Shown here piece by piece: positions 28,383 to 39,300 of a stretch of DNA of 64,000 bases. The notes beneath the pieces were generated by a model. It was not told the origin of the DNA, did not search any database, and worked only from the letters and a program-made list of their open reading frames with translations. Every line of letters begins with the position of its first letter. Position 1 is the stretch's first letter. The translations under genes and the position numbers were made by a program. Where the stretch lies: assembly GCA_947631195.1 (NCBI GenBank), contig CANRKK010000001.1, positions 1 to 64,000 of the forward strand, read 5' to 3'. This stretch comes from an uncultured Clostridia bacterium. Its GTDB lineage: Bacteria; Bacillota; Clostridia; Christensenellales; Borkfalkiaceae.

Positions 28383-29639
28383 ATGGAAAAATACGTTATT
28401 AATGGAGGAAACAAGCTGTACGGGAGCGTTAAAATTCAATCGGCCAAAAATTCTGTGCTCCCGATACTTGCTGCTGCGGTACTGACGGACGGACAAGTGA
28501 AAATCTTAAACGTTCCACATATTTCCGACGTTTCAAATATGGTAAAAATATTGATACGGCTCGGGTGTAAAGCGGAGTACATAGGCGAAGATATCCTGAT
28601 TGACAGTTCATCGGCAAATTGCTTTGAAATTCCGAGCGGACTTGCACACGAACTGAGATCTTCCATCTTTTTGTTGGGATCGCTGATATCGCGGTTCAAA
28701 ATGGCTAAAATAGCTTTCCCCGGGGGATGCGACATAGGGTTGAGGCCGGTCGACCTGCATCTGAACGGGCTTAAACGGCTCGGGGTTGAAATAACCGAAA
28801 AGAACGGATACATACTTTGCAAATGCGAAAAGCTCGTGGGCACAGAAATAATGCTGGATTGCCCGAGCGTAGGCGCAACGGAAAACATCATGCTTGCCGC
28901 GGTTAAAGCCGAGGGAACAACGATAATAAAAAATGCTGCGCGCGAACCCGAAATAGAAGACCTGCAAAAATTTTTGAACGCAATCGGCGCAAAGGTTAAG
29001 GGCGCGGGCAGCGGAACGATAGTTATAGACGGAGTAAATACCTTGGGTTCGGCCGAGTTTTTGCCTATAAACGACAGAATCGAGGCGGGGACTTTCCTTA
29101 TAGCCGCTGCCATGTGCGGGGGAGAAGTTGAACTTGAGTGTACGTCTGCCGAAAATATCAGCTCACTTTTGCATAAACTTCGGGAAAACGGTTGCAATAT
29201 CCACATAAAAAATGATAAAATAATTTTGGAAAGTTCCAAAACGCTCACTTCCGTAAAGAGCATCGAAACCCAACCTTACCCCGGATTTCCAACGGATTTG
29301 CAGGCGCAGTTTACCGCCCTCTTGTGTATTTGCAAGGGTCAGTCGATTGTCACCGAAAATTTATTTGAAACAAGATTCAAATATGTGCCGGAACTCAGGA
29401 AAATGGGCGCAGACATAACCGTTATAAACAGAAGCGCGTTTGTTCGCGGGGTTGACAAGTTTAAGGGCGCCACGGTGGTTGCGCACGATTTGCGCGGAGG
29501 CGCGGCGCTTGTGCTTGCGGGTCTCGCCGCGGAGGGCAGAAGCGAAGTTTTGGACATAAGCCATATCAACAGGGGGTACGGCTCTTTTGAATATAAACTC
29601 CGTGCAATAGGCGGGGATATCACAAGGGTCGCTGTTTAG
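28383..29639 (+). CDS. murA: UDP-N-acetylglucosamine 1-carboxyvinyltransferase
   Basis: INGGNKLYGSVKIQSAKNSVLPILAA, YPGFPTDLQAQFTAL. Confidence 0.94.
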   Translation: MEKYVINGGNKLYGSVKIQSAKNSVLPILAAAVLTDGQVKILNVPHISDVSNMVKILIRLGCKAEYIGEDILIDSSSANCFEIPSGLAHELRSSIFLLGSLISRFKMAKIAFPGGCDIGLRPVDLHLNGLKRLGVEITEKNGYILCKCEKLVGTEIMLDCPSVGATENIMLAAVKAEGTTIIKNAAREPEIEDLQKFLNAIGAKVKGAGSGTIVIDGVNTLGSAEFLPINDRIEAGTFLIAAAMCGGEVELECTSAENISSLLHKLRENGCNIHIKNDKIILESSKTLTSVKSIETQPYPGFPTDLQAQFTALLCICKGQSIVTENLFETRFKYVPELRKMGADITVINRSAFVRGVDKFKGATVVAHDLRGGAALVLAGLAAEGRSEVLDISHINRGYGSFEYKLRAIGGDITRVAV

Positions 29640-29643
29640 CGGA

Positions 29644-30426
29644 ATGAAGTACATAAGAAAAATTGTAGTTCTCATTATTGCCGTAGTATTTCTCGCGTCG
29701 GTAATTATCGGCCTGGGCGTGATTTTTTCGGTTAAAAATGTAAATATTTCCATGCAAAGTTATACCTATCCCGAGGCGGAGAATATGACCGAAGCGGACA
29801 AGACAAACGTTGCGGCCGAAATTGACGGTTACAGGCAGCAAATTCTGAAAAAGTACCGCGGGACGCTGCTCGGCTTTGTAAATGAGGAGGAACTGTACAA
29901 AAATTTTGACGGCACGAAATATGTTCTTCAGAGTTTCGAAAAGGTTTATCCGTGCACGCTTAATTTGACGATAAAAGAGAGGCGCGAATCCTTTTGCGTG
30001 CGCACGGGCGAAAACAGCTACAACACATATGACAGCTACGGAACGTTGATGAGGGAAGGAGTTACTTTGGAAGAATCCCTCAATAATATCGACGGGGCGC
30101 CAAACGTAAGCGTGTCCGTTGAAAATGTGCGCGACATAAAGCTGATTGCCGATATGGCTGCGGTTTTTGCGGAGGAATTTTCGTCTCTGCGTTCGATAGT
30201 CAGATCCATCGAAGTAAATACCCGCAGCAACCAGCTCATTTTCCGTTTTTATTGCGGCATTGCGGTGCGCATATCGGAGTACGGGACGTTGACCAAGGAC
30301 AAGATACGCGCCGCGCACCAAAAATTTATGACGCTTACGGGCGAGGAAAAAATGAGCGGTACGATAGTGGTTGTCGCCAACGGGACGGGTGAAATCGTCG
30401 CGGAATTATTCGAAGAATCCGATTAA
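29644..30426 (+). CDS. FtsQ/DivIB-like cell division protein
   Basis: Single N-terminal TM, extracytoplasmic region with FEKVYPCTLNLTIKERRE (POTRA-like). Position in dcw cluster. Confidence 0.65.
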   Translation: MKYIRKIVVLIIAVVFLASVIIGLGVIFSVKNVNISMQSYTYPEAENMTEADKTNVAAEIDGYRQQILKKYRGTLLGFVNEEELYKNFDGTKYVLQSFEKVYPCTLNLTIKERRESFCVRTGENSYNTYDSYGTLMREGVTLEESLNNIDGAPNVSVSVENVRDIKLIADMAAVFAEEFSSLRSIVRSIEVNTRSNQLIFRFYCGIAVRISEYGTLTKDKIRAAHQKFMTLTGEEKMSGTIVVVANGTGEIVAELFEESD

Positions 30427-30461
30427 TCGATTTTTGCCGTCCGCCATATGTTTTGCAAGGT

Positions 30462-30491
30462 AAAAAAGCGGTTGCATACAGCCGCTTTTTC
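30462..30491 (+). terminator. Rho-independent terminator
   Basis: AAAAAAGCGGTTG-CATA-CAGCCGCTTTTT. Confidence 0.65.
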
Positions 30492-30502
30492 TTATTATTC
30501 GG

Positions 30503-30531
30503 TTGACTTTTATATAAGGTTATTATATAAT
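30503..30531 (+). promoter_or_regulatory. Sigma-A-type promoter of ftsA-like gene
   Basis: TTGACT (30503-30508), 17-nt spacer, TATAAT (30526-30531). Confidence 0.65.
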
Positions 30532-30567
30532 TGATTATATAATAGTGTTCAAAGGTATAGTTAGCGT

Positions 30568-31689
30568 ATGCGTAAGAATTACATAGCCGTACTGGATATA
30601 CGTTCGTCTGAAATCACCGCGGCAGTCGGGGAGAGGGGAGTAAATAATACTTTTATAATCAAGAGCAAATACACGTGCGCTTACGATGGTTATGCAAGCG
30701 GAGAGCTCCTGGATATTCCCGCATTTATTTCAGCCGTATCGGACGTGGTCCGCAATACGCTCAGCTCAGCCGGCGGCATTAAAACATTTTACGTGGGCGT
30801 GCCCGGGGAGTTTTTGAAACTCATAAATAAGGATAGCGTCCTCACTTTTCATTCGGCAAAAAAAATACACAAATCGGATCTGCAGGCTCTCAGCGGCATG
30901 TGCGCCCCTCAAGAGGAGAGCGAATGGAAAACTATCCGCCACAGCTGTCTGTACTATGTTTTATCGGACAAGCGCAAGGTTATTGACCCGATAGGCGCGA
31001 TAAGCGACAGTCTGCAAGGCAAATTTTGTTTTATCAAGTGCTCAAACCTATTTATCGACTGTCTGAGACAGGCTTTTAAGCAGTTTGCGGAAATAAGAAA
31101 TATAAATTTAATCCCTATGGATTTTGCCGAGGCGATGTACCTTGTGGAGCCCGAACAGCGCGACGAGTGCGCCGTGTTGCTGGATCTCGGCTATATATCT
31201 TCAACTTACAGCGTCATATGCGGGAACGGCCTTTTGTACAGCGAAGCCTTTTCCGTCGGCATAGGGCATGTGGCCTTTTATTTGATGAGTGAGCTCGACA
31301 TACCTTACGAAGTGGCCACAACTTTCCTTTCTACCGTTAACCTCAATGCCAAGGAAACGCTTAACAGCGCCGAGGAATGTATTTTCGAGGGCAAAACATA
31401 CAGTTTTTCCACCGCAACCCTGCGGGATAAAATCCGCGAAGGGCTTGACGGAATATGCGAAACCATAGAGGAGTGCAGGGCAAGTTTTACGGGCAAAAAC
31501 ATAGACGGTAAACCCCTTTTGATGACGGGTGAAGGCGTCAAAATAATACGCGGCGCGGTGGACCATATTTCAGGCAGACTGGTAAAAGGCGTTGAGGTAA
31601 TTTCACCCAAAGTTCCGTACTATGACAAACCGCAGTTTGCCTCGCTTTTCAGCCTTTTGGATATGGCGCTCTATGACGCGGCAAAGTAA
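30568..31689 (+). CDS. FtsA-like actin-fold cell division protein
   Basis: DIRSSEITAAVGE, VLLDLGYISSTYSVI, LLMTGEGVKIIRG. Directly upstream of ftsZ. Confidence 0.75.
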   Translation: MRKNYIAVLDIRSSEITAAVGERGVNNTFIIKSKYTCAYDGYASGELLDIPAFISAVSDVVRNTLSSAGGIKTFYVGVPGEFLKLINKDSVLTFHSAKKIHKSDLQALSGMCAPQEESEWKTIRHSCLYYVLSDKRKVIDPIGAISDSLQGKFCFIKCSNLFIDCLRQAFKQFAEIRNINLIPMDFAEAMYLVEPEQRDECAVLLDLGYISSTYSVICGNGLLYSEAFSVGIGHVAFYLMSELDIPYEVATTFLSTVNLNAKETLNSAEECIFEGKTYSFSTATLRDKIREGLDGICETIEECRASFTGKNIDGKPLLMTGEGVKIIRGAVDHISGRLVKGVEVISPKVPYYDKPQFASLFSLLDMALYDAAK

Positions 31690-31757
31690 TAATTTCAAAT
31701 ACACGATTTACTAAAATAAAAAATTTACTACATTTTCTGTTTTAACGGAGGTTAAAA

Positions 31758-33152
31758 ATGTTTAACGATTTCGGCGGGTATAATCCCAATCCCACACCTG
31801 CAGCGCCCAACGGAAACGGGCCTGTTCTCGGAAGGGCAAGAATAAAGGTAATAGGCGTAGGCGGTGCGGGCAATAATGCCGTAAACAGGATGCTCGAGGC
31901 GGGCATAACCAGCGCCGAATACTACGTTGTCAATACCGACAGCCAAATTTTGGGGTTGTCGTTATGCAAAAATAAAATTCAGATAGGCAGCAATCTTACA
32001 AAGGGACTTGGCGCGGGCGCCGATCCCGATGTGGGCAGAGCGGCGGCAGAGGAAAGCAAAGACGCCTTAACCGAGGCGATTAAAGATACCGATCTTCTGT
32101 TTATTACGGCCGGCATGGGCGGCGGTACGGGTACCGGCGCTGCACCCGTGATCGCTAAAATCGCGCGCGACATGAAGATTCTTACCGTTGCGGTGGTTAC
32201 CGAGCCTTTCAGCTTTGAGGGCAGGCAGCGCATGGAGAATACCGCAAAGGGTTTGGACAATCTCAAAAAGTACGTCGATACCCTCATAGTAATTCCCAAC
32301 GATAAAATAAGAACGGTTGTTGCCAAAAACACGCCCATGACCGAGGCTCTGCGCGTTGCCGACGAAATTTTAAAGCAGGGCATAAGGGGCATTGCCGAGC
32401 TGATTGTGAATCCTTCGCTTATCAATCTTGACTTTGCCGACGTGAGAACAATTTTAAAGGACAAGGGAATTGCCCATCTCGGAGTGGGGGTTGCCAAGGG
32501 CGACAACAGGATTATCGAAGCTGTGCGCGTTGCCGTAAGCTGCCCGCTGCTTGAAACGACAATCGAGGGCGCGCGCGGCGTTATATTGAATGTTTGCGGC
32601 GGACAAGACCTTACTTTTGACGAAGTCAACGACGCCGCCGAGCTTGTGCGCAGCGTTGTGGACGCGTCCGCAAATATAATTTTCGGCGCGAGAATCGATC
32701 CTAACGTGCACGACGAGGTTGAAATTACCGTTATTGCAACGGGATTCCCCGGTTTTGACAATAAACAGGCAGACGATCACCAAAGAGGCTATAACGGCGG
32801 GATGCAGTACGGCCAGTCAAGGCCTTCCGTAAAGGAACCCATATATCCCACCAGGCAGTCCTATCAGCCTCAACCCGTGCAGCAACCTTTGAATAATCCC
32901 CAATATACGGGATACCAGCAGCCTCCCGTACAACCCCAGCAACCTGTATATAATCCTTATCAGCAACCTGTTCAACAGCAAGTTCAGCCCGTGCAGCCCG
33001 TTCAACCGCAGCCGCAACAACCCGTGCAGCAGCCGCAAAATTATCCAACGCAACCTTTAAACGGGGGCGGCATTGAGCGGCCGTCAAACGAGAAAAAAAT
33101 ACCTAAATTTATTCAAAGGCTCAGAAACGGAAATAATAACAACAATAATTAA
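31758..33152 (+). CDS. ftsZ: Cell division protein FtsZ
   Basis: GVGGAGNNAVNRM, GMGGGTGTGAAPVIA. Q/P-rich linker and C-terminal peptide KKIPKFIQRLRN. Confidence 0.98.
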   Translation: MFNDFGGYNPNPTPAAPNGNGPVLGRARIKVIGVGGAGNNAVNRMLEAGITSAEYYVVNTDSQILGLSLCKNKIQIGSNLTKGLGAGADPDVGRAAAEESKDALTEAIKDTDLLFITAGMGGGTGTGAAPVIAKIARDMKILTVAVVTEPFSFEGRQRMENTAKGLDNLKKYVDTLIVIPNDKIRTVVAKNTPMTEALRVADEILKQGIRGIAELIVNPSLINLDFADVRTILKDKGIAHLGVGVAKGDNRIIEAVRVAVSCPLLETTIEGARGVILNVCGGQDLTFDEVNDAAELVRSVVDASANIIFGARIDPNVHDEVEITVIATGFPGFDNKQADDHQRGYNGGMQYGQSRPSVKEPIYPTRQSYQPQPVQQPLNNPQYTGYQQPPVQPQQPVYNPYQQPVQQQVQPVQPVQPQPQQPVQQPQNYPTQPLNGGGIERPSNEKKIPKFIQRLRNGNNNNNN

Positions 33153-33158
33153 AATCGG

Positions 33159-33190
33159 AACGGCGGGTAATTCCGCCGTTTAAGTTTTTT
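33159..33190 (+). terminator. Rho-independent terminator of ftsZ
   Basis: AACGGCGG-GTAATT-CCGCCGTT then TAAGTTTTTT. Confidence 0.65.
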
Positions 33191-33200
33191 AAGAGCATAA

Positions 33201-33240
33201 AAAAGAAAAGCGCGTTTATAAAAAACGCACTTTTCTTTTT
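33201..33240. terminator. Bidirectional terminator-like hairpin between ftsZ and spoVG
   Basis: AAAAGAAAAGCGCGTT / AACGCACTTTTCTTTT stem, 15/16 pairing. Confidence 0.6.
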
Positions 33241-33282
33241 ACAAATTCAGTATTATTTAACTGACTGAAAATCTAAAATGAC

Positions 33283-33546
33283 TTATTTGTTAAGTTCATC
33301 ATAGTAAGCCGAAAGGATTGCTTGTTTTAAAATTTCTCGGGTCTCGGTATTTAGCGGATGCGCAATATCCTTATACTCGCCATCATTAGTTTTTCTGCTG
33401 GGCATCGCAATAAACGCGCCTTCGGCAGATTCTATCACTTTTATGTCGTGAACTACGAAACAGTCGTCGATAGTGACAGAAGCCACAGCTTTAAGTTTAT
33501 TGTCCTCCTTGTTAACTAATCTGATTCGTACATCTGAGATTTTCAT
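33283..33546 (-). CDS. spoVG: SpoVG-family RNA/DNA-binding regulator
   Basis: [39 protein letters not shown]...IAMPSRK. Confidence 0.93.
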   Translation of the reverse strand: MKISDVRIRLVNKEDNKLKAVASVTIDDCFVVHDIKVIESAEGAFIAMPSRKTNDGEYKDIAHPLNTETREILKQAILSAYYDELNK

Positions 33547-33693
33547 AATACACCTACCAGATTATACTTTCATTACAAACATTGTACAATAAAAGATAAT
33601 CAATTTCAATACTTTAGAATAAAAAATTTTTAATTTTTGACAAAAATCTTTAAAAATTGTGCTATTTTAGTGTGATTTTGCGTAAAATTTATT

Positions 33694-35028
33694 ATGTTAA
33701 ACGGCATATGCGGCAATAATCACAGTTTTTATTTTGTAGGTATAGGCGGCGTGAGTATGAGCGCGCTGGCAAAACTTGTACATTCGTGGGGCAAAAGGGT
33801 TGCGGGAAGCGATATCTGCCGAAGCGTTTACACGGACGAACTTGCCGGCCTCGGCATTGCGGTTGATATATGCGGCGCAGCATGCAGCGTGGCCGGATTT
33901 GACGTTGTAGTATATACCGACGCTATACCCGAAAGCAATCCGCAGTTGTCCGAAGCGCGCCGCCTTGGCAAAACGGTTATTTCCCGCGGGCGGTTTTTGG
34001 CCGACGTATGCGCAAATTTCGGGACGGTTATAGCCGTGTCGGGATGTCACGGCAAAACTACCTGCACATGCATGTTGGCGCACATATTCAGTGCGGCAGA
34101 CAAAAAATTTTGCGCCCATATCGGCGGGCGGGACATTGAATTTGGCAACCTGTATTCCTGCGGGAACGATTATTTTATTACCGAAGCCTGCGAATATAAA
34201 AAGAATTTTTTGTATTTAAAGCCCGATACGGCCATCGTGCTCAATACAGGTATAGACCATTTGGAATGTTATAAAAACATCGGCGACCTAAAAAACAGTT
34301 ATTTGAATTTTATAGGTTCGGCGGACGTGAAAATAAATTTCAACGGTGAACTTGAGCCGGACGGGTTGACGTTCGGGTGGGGCGATGGCGCAATGTATAG
34401 TGCCAAAAAGATAAACCAAACGAAGGGAAAGTATTCTTTTGACCTTTTTGAAGGGGACGCCGATCTCGGCAGAATAAATTTAAACGTGTACGGCAGGCAC
34501 AATATATTGAATGCTTTGGCTGCAACGGCGGCCGCAAGGAGCGCGCAGATCGGGTTTAATTATATAAAACTCGGTTTGTCGCAATTTAAAGGAGTGGAGA
34601 GGCGCTTTGAAAAATTGGGGGACGTCGGCGGCGTGGAGTTTATCGCAGACTATGCCCACCATCCCGAAGAGATCTCCGCAAGTATTTCTACGGCAAAAAA
34701 GGCGGCGGAGGGAAGATTGTTTGTCGTGTTCCAGCCGCATACATATTCCCGCACAAAATTGCTGTTCAAACAGTTTGTAAGAGTGTTGGCGCATTTGCAA
34801 AATCTTTTGATATACAGAACATATGCGGCAAGGGAATACTATGACGACGGCGGGAGCGCGCTCACCCTGTCACAACACATAAAAAAATCACGTTACGGCG
34901 ACGATGAGCGGGACATAATAGATTTTGTTTCGGCCGCGTCGGCGGGGGATATGGTGCTTTTCCTCGGCGCGGGCGATATCTACGATATTGCCAAGTCGGC
35001 AGTCAAAAAAATATCGGCACGCCTTTAA
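33694..35028 (+). CDS. murC: UDP-N-acetylmuramate-L-alanine ligase
   Basis: FVGIGGVSMSALAKL, VSGCHGKTTCTCML, ADYAHHPEEISASI, VFQPHTYSRT. Confidence 0.94.
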   Translation: MLNGICGNNHSFYFVGIGGVSMSALAKLVHSWGKRVAGSDICRSVYTDELAGLGIAVDICGAACSVAGFDVVVYTDAIPESNPQLSEARRLGKTVISRGRFLADVCANFGTVIAVSGCHGKTTCTCMLAHIFSAADKKFCAHIGGRDIEFGNLYSCGNDYFITEACEYKKNFLYLKPDTAIVLNTGIDHLECYKNIGDLKNSYLNFIGSADVKINFNGELEPDGLTFGWGDGAMYSAKKINQTKGKYSFDLFEGDADLGRINLNVYGRHNILNALAATAAARSAQIGFNYIKLGLSQFKGVERRFEKLGDVGGVEFIADYAHHPEEISASISTAKKAAEGRLFVVFQPHTYSRTKLLFKQFVRVLAHLQNLLIYRTYAAREYYDDGGSALTLSQHIKKSRYGDDERDIIDFVSAASAGDMVLFLGAGDIYDIAKSAVKKISARL

Positions 35029-35049
35029 CGGGGCGTGTCTTTTCATTTT
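35016..35049 (+). terminator. Rho-independent terminator of murC
   Basis: GGCACGCC...GGCGTGTC followed by TTTTCATTTTT; overlaps the stop codon region. Confidence 0.5.
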
Positions 35050-35102
35050 TAGCCCGTTTTTGCAAAATTTTAACGCAAATTTTTCAAAAAAACCGATAAT
35101 AC

Positions 35103-35131
35103 TTGACTTGAAAGCAATTTGAATATATAAT
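35103..35131 (+). promoter_or_regulatory. Sigma-A-type promoter of ilvC
   Basis: TTGACT, 17-nt spacer, TATAAT. Confidence 0.7.
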
Positions 35132-35159
35132 TTTATCCAAATTGTGATTGGAGGTTTCA

Positions 35160-36191
35160 ATGGCTAAAATATATTATCAGGGCGACTGCAATCTTGACGT
35201 GCTGAAAGATAAAACGGTTGCAATAATCGGATATGGTAGCCAGGGGCATGCCCATGCGTTAAATCTTCGCGACAGCGGGGTTAAAGTGATTGTAGGTCTG
35301 CGTTTGGGCGGCAAGTCCTGGGCAAAAGCGGTCGACGCGGGATTTGAGGTGTACACCGTAGCGGAGGCAACAAAGCGTGCCGACATTGTTATGCTTTTGA
35401 TCAACGATGAAAAGCAAGCGGGAGTTTATAAGGAGAGCATCGAGTGCAACCTTAAAGACGGCGCGGCGCTTGCGTTTGCCCACGGCTTTAACATTCATTT
35501 TCAACAGATAATTCCGCCCGCAAATATTGACGTGTTTATGATAGCTCCCAAGGGGCCCGGGCACACGGTTCGCTCGGAATATCAGGAGGGCAAAGGCGTT
35601 CCCTGCCTTGTTGCCATTCACCAAAACGCCACGGGTAAGGCTTTGGATATCGCGCTGGCATACGCTGCGGGCATAGGCGGTGCAAGAGCGGGTGTGCTTG
35701 AAACGACGTTTAAGTGTGAAACCGAAACGGATCTGTTTGGCGAGCAAGCGGTGCTTTGCGGAGGAGTAACTGCGCTTATGAAAGCGGGGTTTGAAACGCT
35801 TGTTGAGGCGGGATACGATCCCAAAAACGCATACTTTGAATGTATTCATGAAATGAAGCTGATTGTTGACCTCATTTATAAGGGCGGTTTTTCCCTAATG
35901 AGGTATTCGGTATCCGATACGGCTGAATTCGGAGATTATGAGACGGGCAAACGCCTGATTACTGACGAAACCAAAAAGGAAATGAAAAAAATCTTAGCGG
36001 AAATACAGGACGGCACGTTTGCCTCAAAATGGATTGCCGAAAATAACAACGGCAGGGCGCATTTTAACGCGATGCGCAGGCTCGAATCGGAACACCAGCT
36101 TGAGGAAGTGGGCGCAGAGATACGAAAGATGTATTCATGGAACGACGAGAACAGCGTGTCCGAGGCAGAAACGGGCAAGAAAAAACTTTGA
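35160..36191 (+). CDS. ilvC: Ketol-acid reductoisomerase
   Basis: [38 protein letters not shown] at 35160 preceded by GGAGG. Confidence 0.96.
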   Translation: MAKIYYQGDCNLDVLKDKTVAIIGYGSQGHAHALNLRDSGVKVIVGLRLGGKSWAKAVDAGFEVYTVAEATKRADIVMLLINDEKQAGVYKESIECNLKDGAALAFAHGFNIHFQQIIPPANIDVFMIAPKGPGHTVRSEYQEGKGVPCLVAIHQNATGKALDIALAYAAGIGGARAGVLETTFKCETETDLFGEQAVLCGGVTALMKAGFETLVEAGYDPKNAYFECIHEMKLIVDLIYKGGFSLMRYSVSDTAEFGDYETGKRLITDETKKEMKKILAEIQDGTFASKWIAENNNGRAHFNAMRRLESEHQLEEVGAEIRKMYSWNDENSVSEAETGKKKL

Positions 36192-36204
36192 ATATCAAGG
36201 CAAC

Positions 36205-36237
36205 GCGGGCGTACGTAAGGTGCGCCCGCATTTTTTT
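36205..36237 (+). terminator. Rho-independent terminator of ilvC
   Basis: GCGGGCG...CGCCCGC followed by ATTTTTTT. Confidence 0.65.
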
Positions 36238-36251
36238 GCGTCGCCGCAGAT

Positions 36252-36278
36252 TTTTATATATAATATTTATATATAAAA
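36252..36278. repeat. Perfect A/T-only inverted repeat
   Basis: TTTTATATATAA-TAT-TTATATATAAAA. Confidence 0.6.
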
Positions 36279-36370
36279 TTATTAATTTGCGTTTCATTTT
36301 GTTGTTATTTTTTTTATTAAATGATATAATTTAGATTGACACATAGTAAATTTTTTTAACACTGCGGAGT

Positions 36371-39300
36371 TTGGAAGTGGCAAAGCAAAAATCAAACAAA
36401 TCGGGCAAACAGTCCTATATATTTACGAGAGAAACATTCGGAATGACATTGATGTTATTCTCTCTTATAACCATGTTCATTCTTTTTACGGGGAATTGGG
36501 CGCTGGGGCAAGTCGGCGCGGAAATTTGCAGGTTTATGTACGGGTCTTTCGGCTACGGGGCCTATGCCGTTGTTGTATTGGCGGCATATTTCGGTTTTTG
36601 GCTTGTTTCCGAAAAGTCGATAAAGGTGAGGCCCGCATTGGCTATTGCCATTGCCGCAGTTGTTTTGATGGTTTTTCTTTTGGCGCACGCGGTGTCGACC
36701 AGAAATTTTGATCTACAAAGTTACGGCGGATATCTCTCAACATGCTATAATAATGCAATAGCCGGTTGGGCGGGATATACCTTTGGCGGCGCCATTTCGG
36801 GACTTTTGGTCTATCCCGTTGCAAAACTTGCAACTTTCGCAGGGGCATACGCTGTTTTTTCGGTTTTGCTTTTGCTCTGCGCATATTTGCTGTTCGTTGC
36901 GGCAACCCGGAGGAAGATATTCTGGTTTCTCCGCCGCAAAAAGGAGAGCGGCGGCGAGTTGCCCGCAGAGAGCGCCGAACAGGAAACAGAGCCCGTGGAG
37001 CAGCCCCAAGTTGTTACCGAGGAGCAGGTGCAACCCCCCGTTACAAGTCAAGCGGGCGGACAGGACGGCGGTTATTATAATCCCTACGAGACGCCGTCGC
37101 AACCACAACAATTTTACGACCAAACGCAGCCCTATGCCCAACAGCAACAGGATTATCCTCCCGAGGCCGCTGACGACGACAAGTTTTCGCAGCGCAGTCT
37201 CGGCAGGAAGATTTTATTTGAAAATGACGAATTTGCGGCGGAAAGTTACAGAAGGAATCTGATTTTCAGCGAAGATTCTTATTTCAACCACCCCGTGAGG
37301 AACGATTCGGATTATCTTAAGAGTTTTTCCGGCAACCCTTCTGCAACGCAAAATCCCGTTCCGCCCCAACAGCAAACTTATACGCAGAGTTACCAGGATC
37401 AAGTGGTAAGCCAACCCGTAACGGAAACCCCCTCAAGTTATGTTTACGGCGATACGCCGGCACAAACTTTCGGCAACGACAGCTATCCGCAGCCACCGAC
37501 AGAAACGCAGCAGGACGGGCAGTTTACAGACGTACCCGTCGCAGACGAGTATGCGGACAGCATCGGTCGGACAGAAACCGCCGAAGAGCCTGCCGTAAAT
37601 CCCGACCGAACGGCGGAAACTCATACCGACAGGGACTTTTTTGCGGACGATTCCACGCCTTCGGCCAATACGCGCGGTACGCAACCCGAAATTAATCCCG
37701 AAGAGACCATTGAGCCCGTGCGCCGCAGGGAGCAACCCGACGAAGTGCGCCGCGAACCGCCCGCCCAGAATGGGGACGGACAAAATATTCTTTCTTCGAT
37801 ATTCGGCGGCGAGTCTATGCGCGGCGACCGCGGCAGGGTAGATGACGGCGGCGCCGACCGCAGCAACAGAAATTTGTTTGACGATGACGGCGAGGTTGAC
37901 CTCGGTGAAGACGTCTTTGGCGTGTCTTCGCGCGATAGGGGAGGATTAGACAGGGATATAAGAGGCGCAAACAGGAATACTGAGCCTCAGCAAGACCGCA
38001 ACGTGCCTCCCGTTGTGCCGCCCGTTACCCAACCCTCCGCGCCTTCCGCAAACGAAAGGACGGTCGGGTTTGATGTTTCGTCCACCGCAAGGAGAGGAGC
38101 GGAGCCGCCCAAGGAAGAGCCTAAGCCCGTGGAAAAGCCCAAGCACGTTTGGAAAAAGTATGACCGTCCGCCGATTGATTTGCTTGACGATTATCCCGAA
38201 AACAACAACGTCAATACGGGCGAAATAGAAGATAACAAGCGCATTATTGTGGATATACTTGCAAACTTTAAGATTGAATGTGAAGTTGCAAACGTTACTG
38301 TGGGGCCGTCGCTTACGCGTTATGACGTGGTGATAGCCGATAAAACAAAGACAAGAACCGCGCTGAGCTATCGTGACGATATTGCTTTGGCGCTCATGAA
38401 AAAGAATGTAAATACATACCTCAATTACACCAAGGGTGCAATTTCCATTGAGGTCCCCAACAACCAGCGTTCGGTCGTCGGGTTAAAGACGATGCTAACG
38501 AGCTCGCAATTCATAAACAGCAAACCCAATTCGCTTACTTTCGGTTTGGGCAAAAATATAGACGGCGAAGTTGTTTGCCCTGATATTACCAAGATGCCGC
38601 ACCTGCTTGTCGCAGGCACTACAGGCAGCGGCAAGAGTATCTGTTTGAGCACTTTGCTTATCAGCCTGTTATATAAATACGGCCCCGACGAGTTACGGCT
38701 TATTCTTGTCGATCCCAAGCAGGCCGAATTTATCCCCTACAATAGGTTGCCTCACCTTATGATCAACGAAATTCTCGATGACGTCAATAAGGTTATAAAG
38801 GCGCTCAATTGGGCCATTGCGGAAATGAACCGCAGATACACGCTGTTCAAAGAAATGACCGAAAACGGCGTCGTTACCAAAACGTTGAGCGATTATAATG
38901 CGCATTTGCCCGAAGGCGAGGAGAAAATGCCCAAAATTCTTATTGTGCTGGACGAATTTGCCGATTTGATGATGCGGGCAAAAAAAGATATTGAGGACAA
39001 AATAATAATTTTGGCACAAAAGTCGCGCGCCTGCGGTATTCACCTCATACTTGCAACGCAGAGGCCGTCGGTCGACTGCATAACCGGTTTAATCAAATCC
39101 AATTTGCCGACGAGAATAGGATTTAAGGTAAATTCATTTGCCGATTCAAGCACGATTTTCGACGTCGGCGGCGCCGAGAAACTTCTCGGTATGGGCGATA
39201 TGTATTACCGCTCCGTAGATAATCCCGAACTTGTGCGCCTGCAGGGTTGCTTTGTGGGCAACGACGAAGTACAGCGTGTAACGGACTATGTCAGGTCTCA

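Noticed and set aside
32860-33050. CAG/CCC-rich repetitive tract as a tandem-repeat or CRISPR-like feature
   Set aside because: It is the Q/P-rich intrinsically disordered linker of FtsZ preceding the conserved C-terminal peptide.
36960-38160. Low-complexity P/Q/E-rich region as a separate gene
   Set aside because: It is the in-frame linker between FtsK membrane and motor domains.
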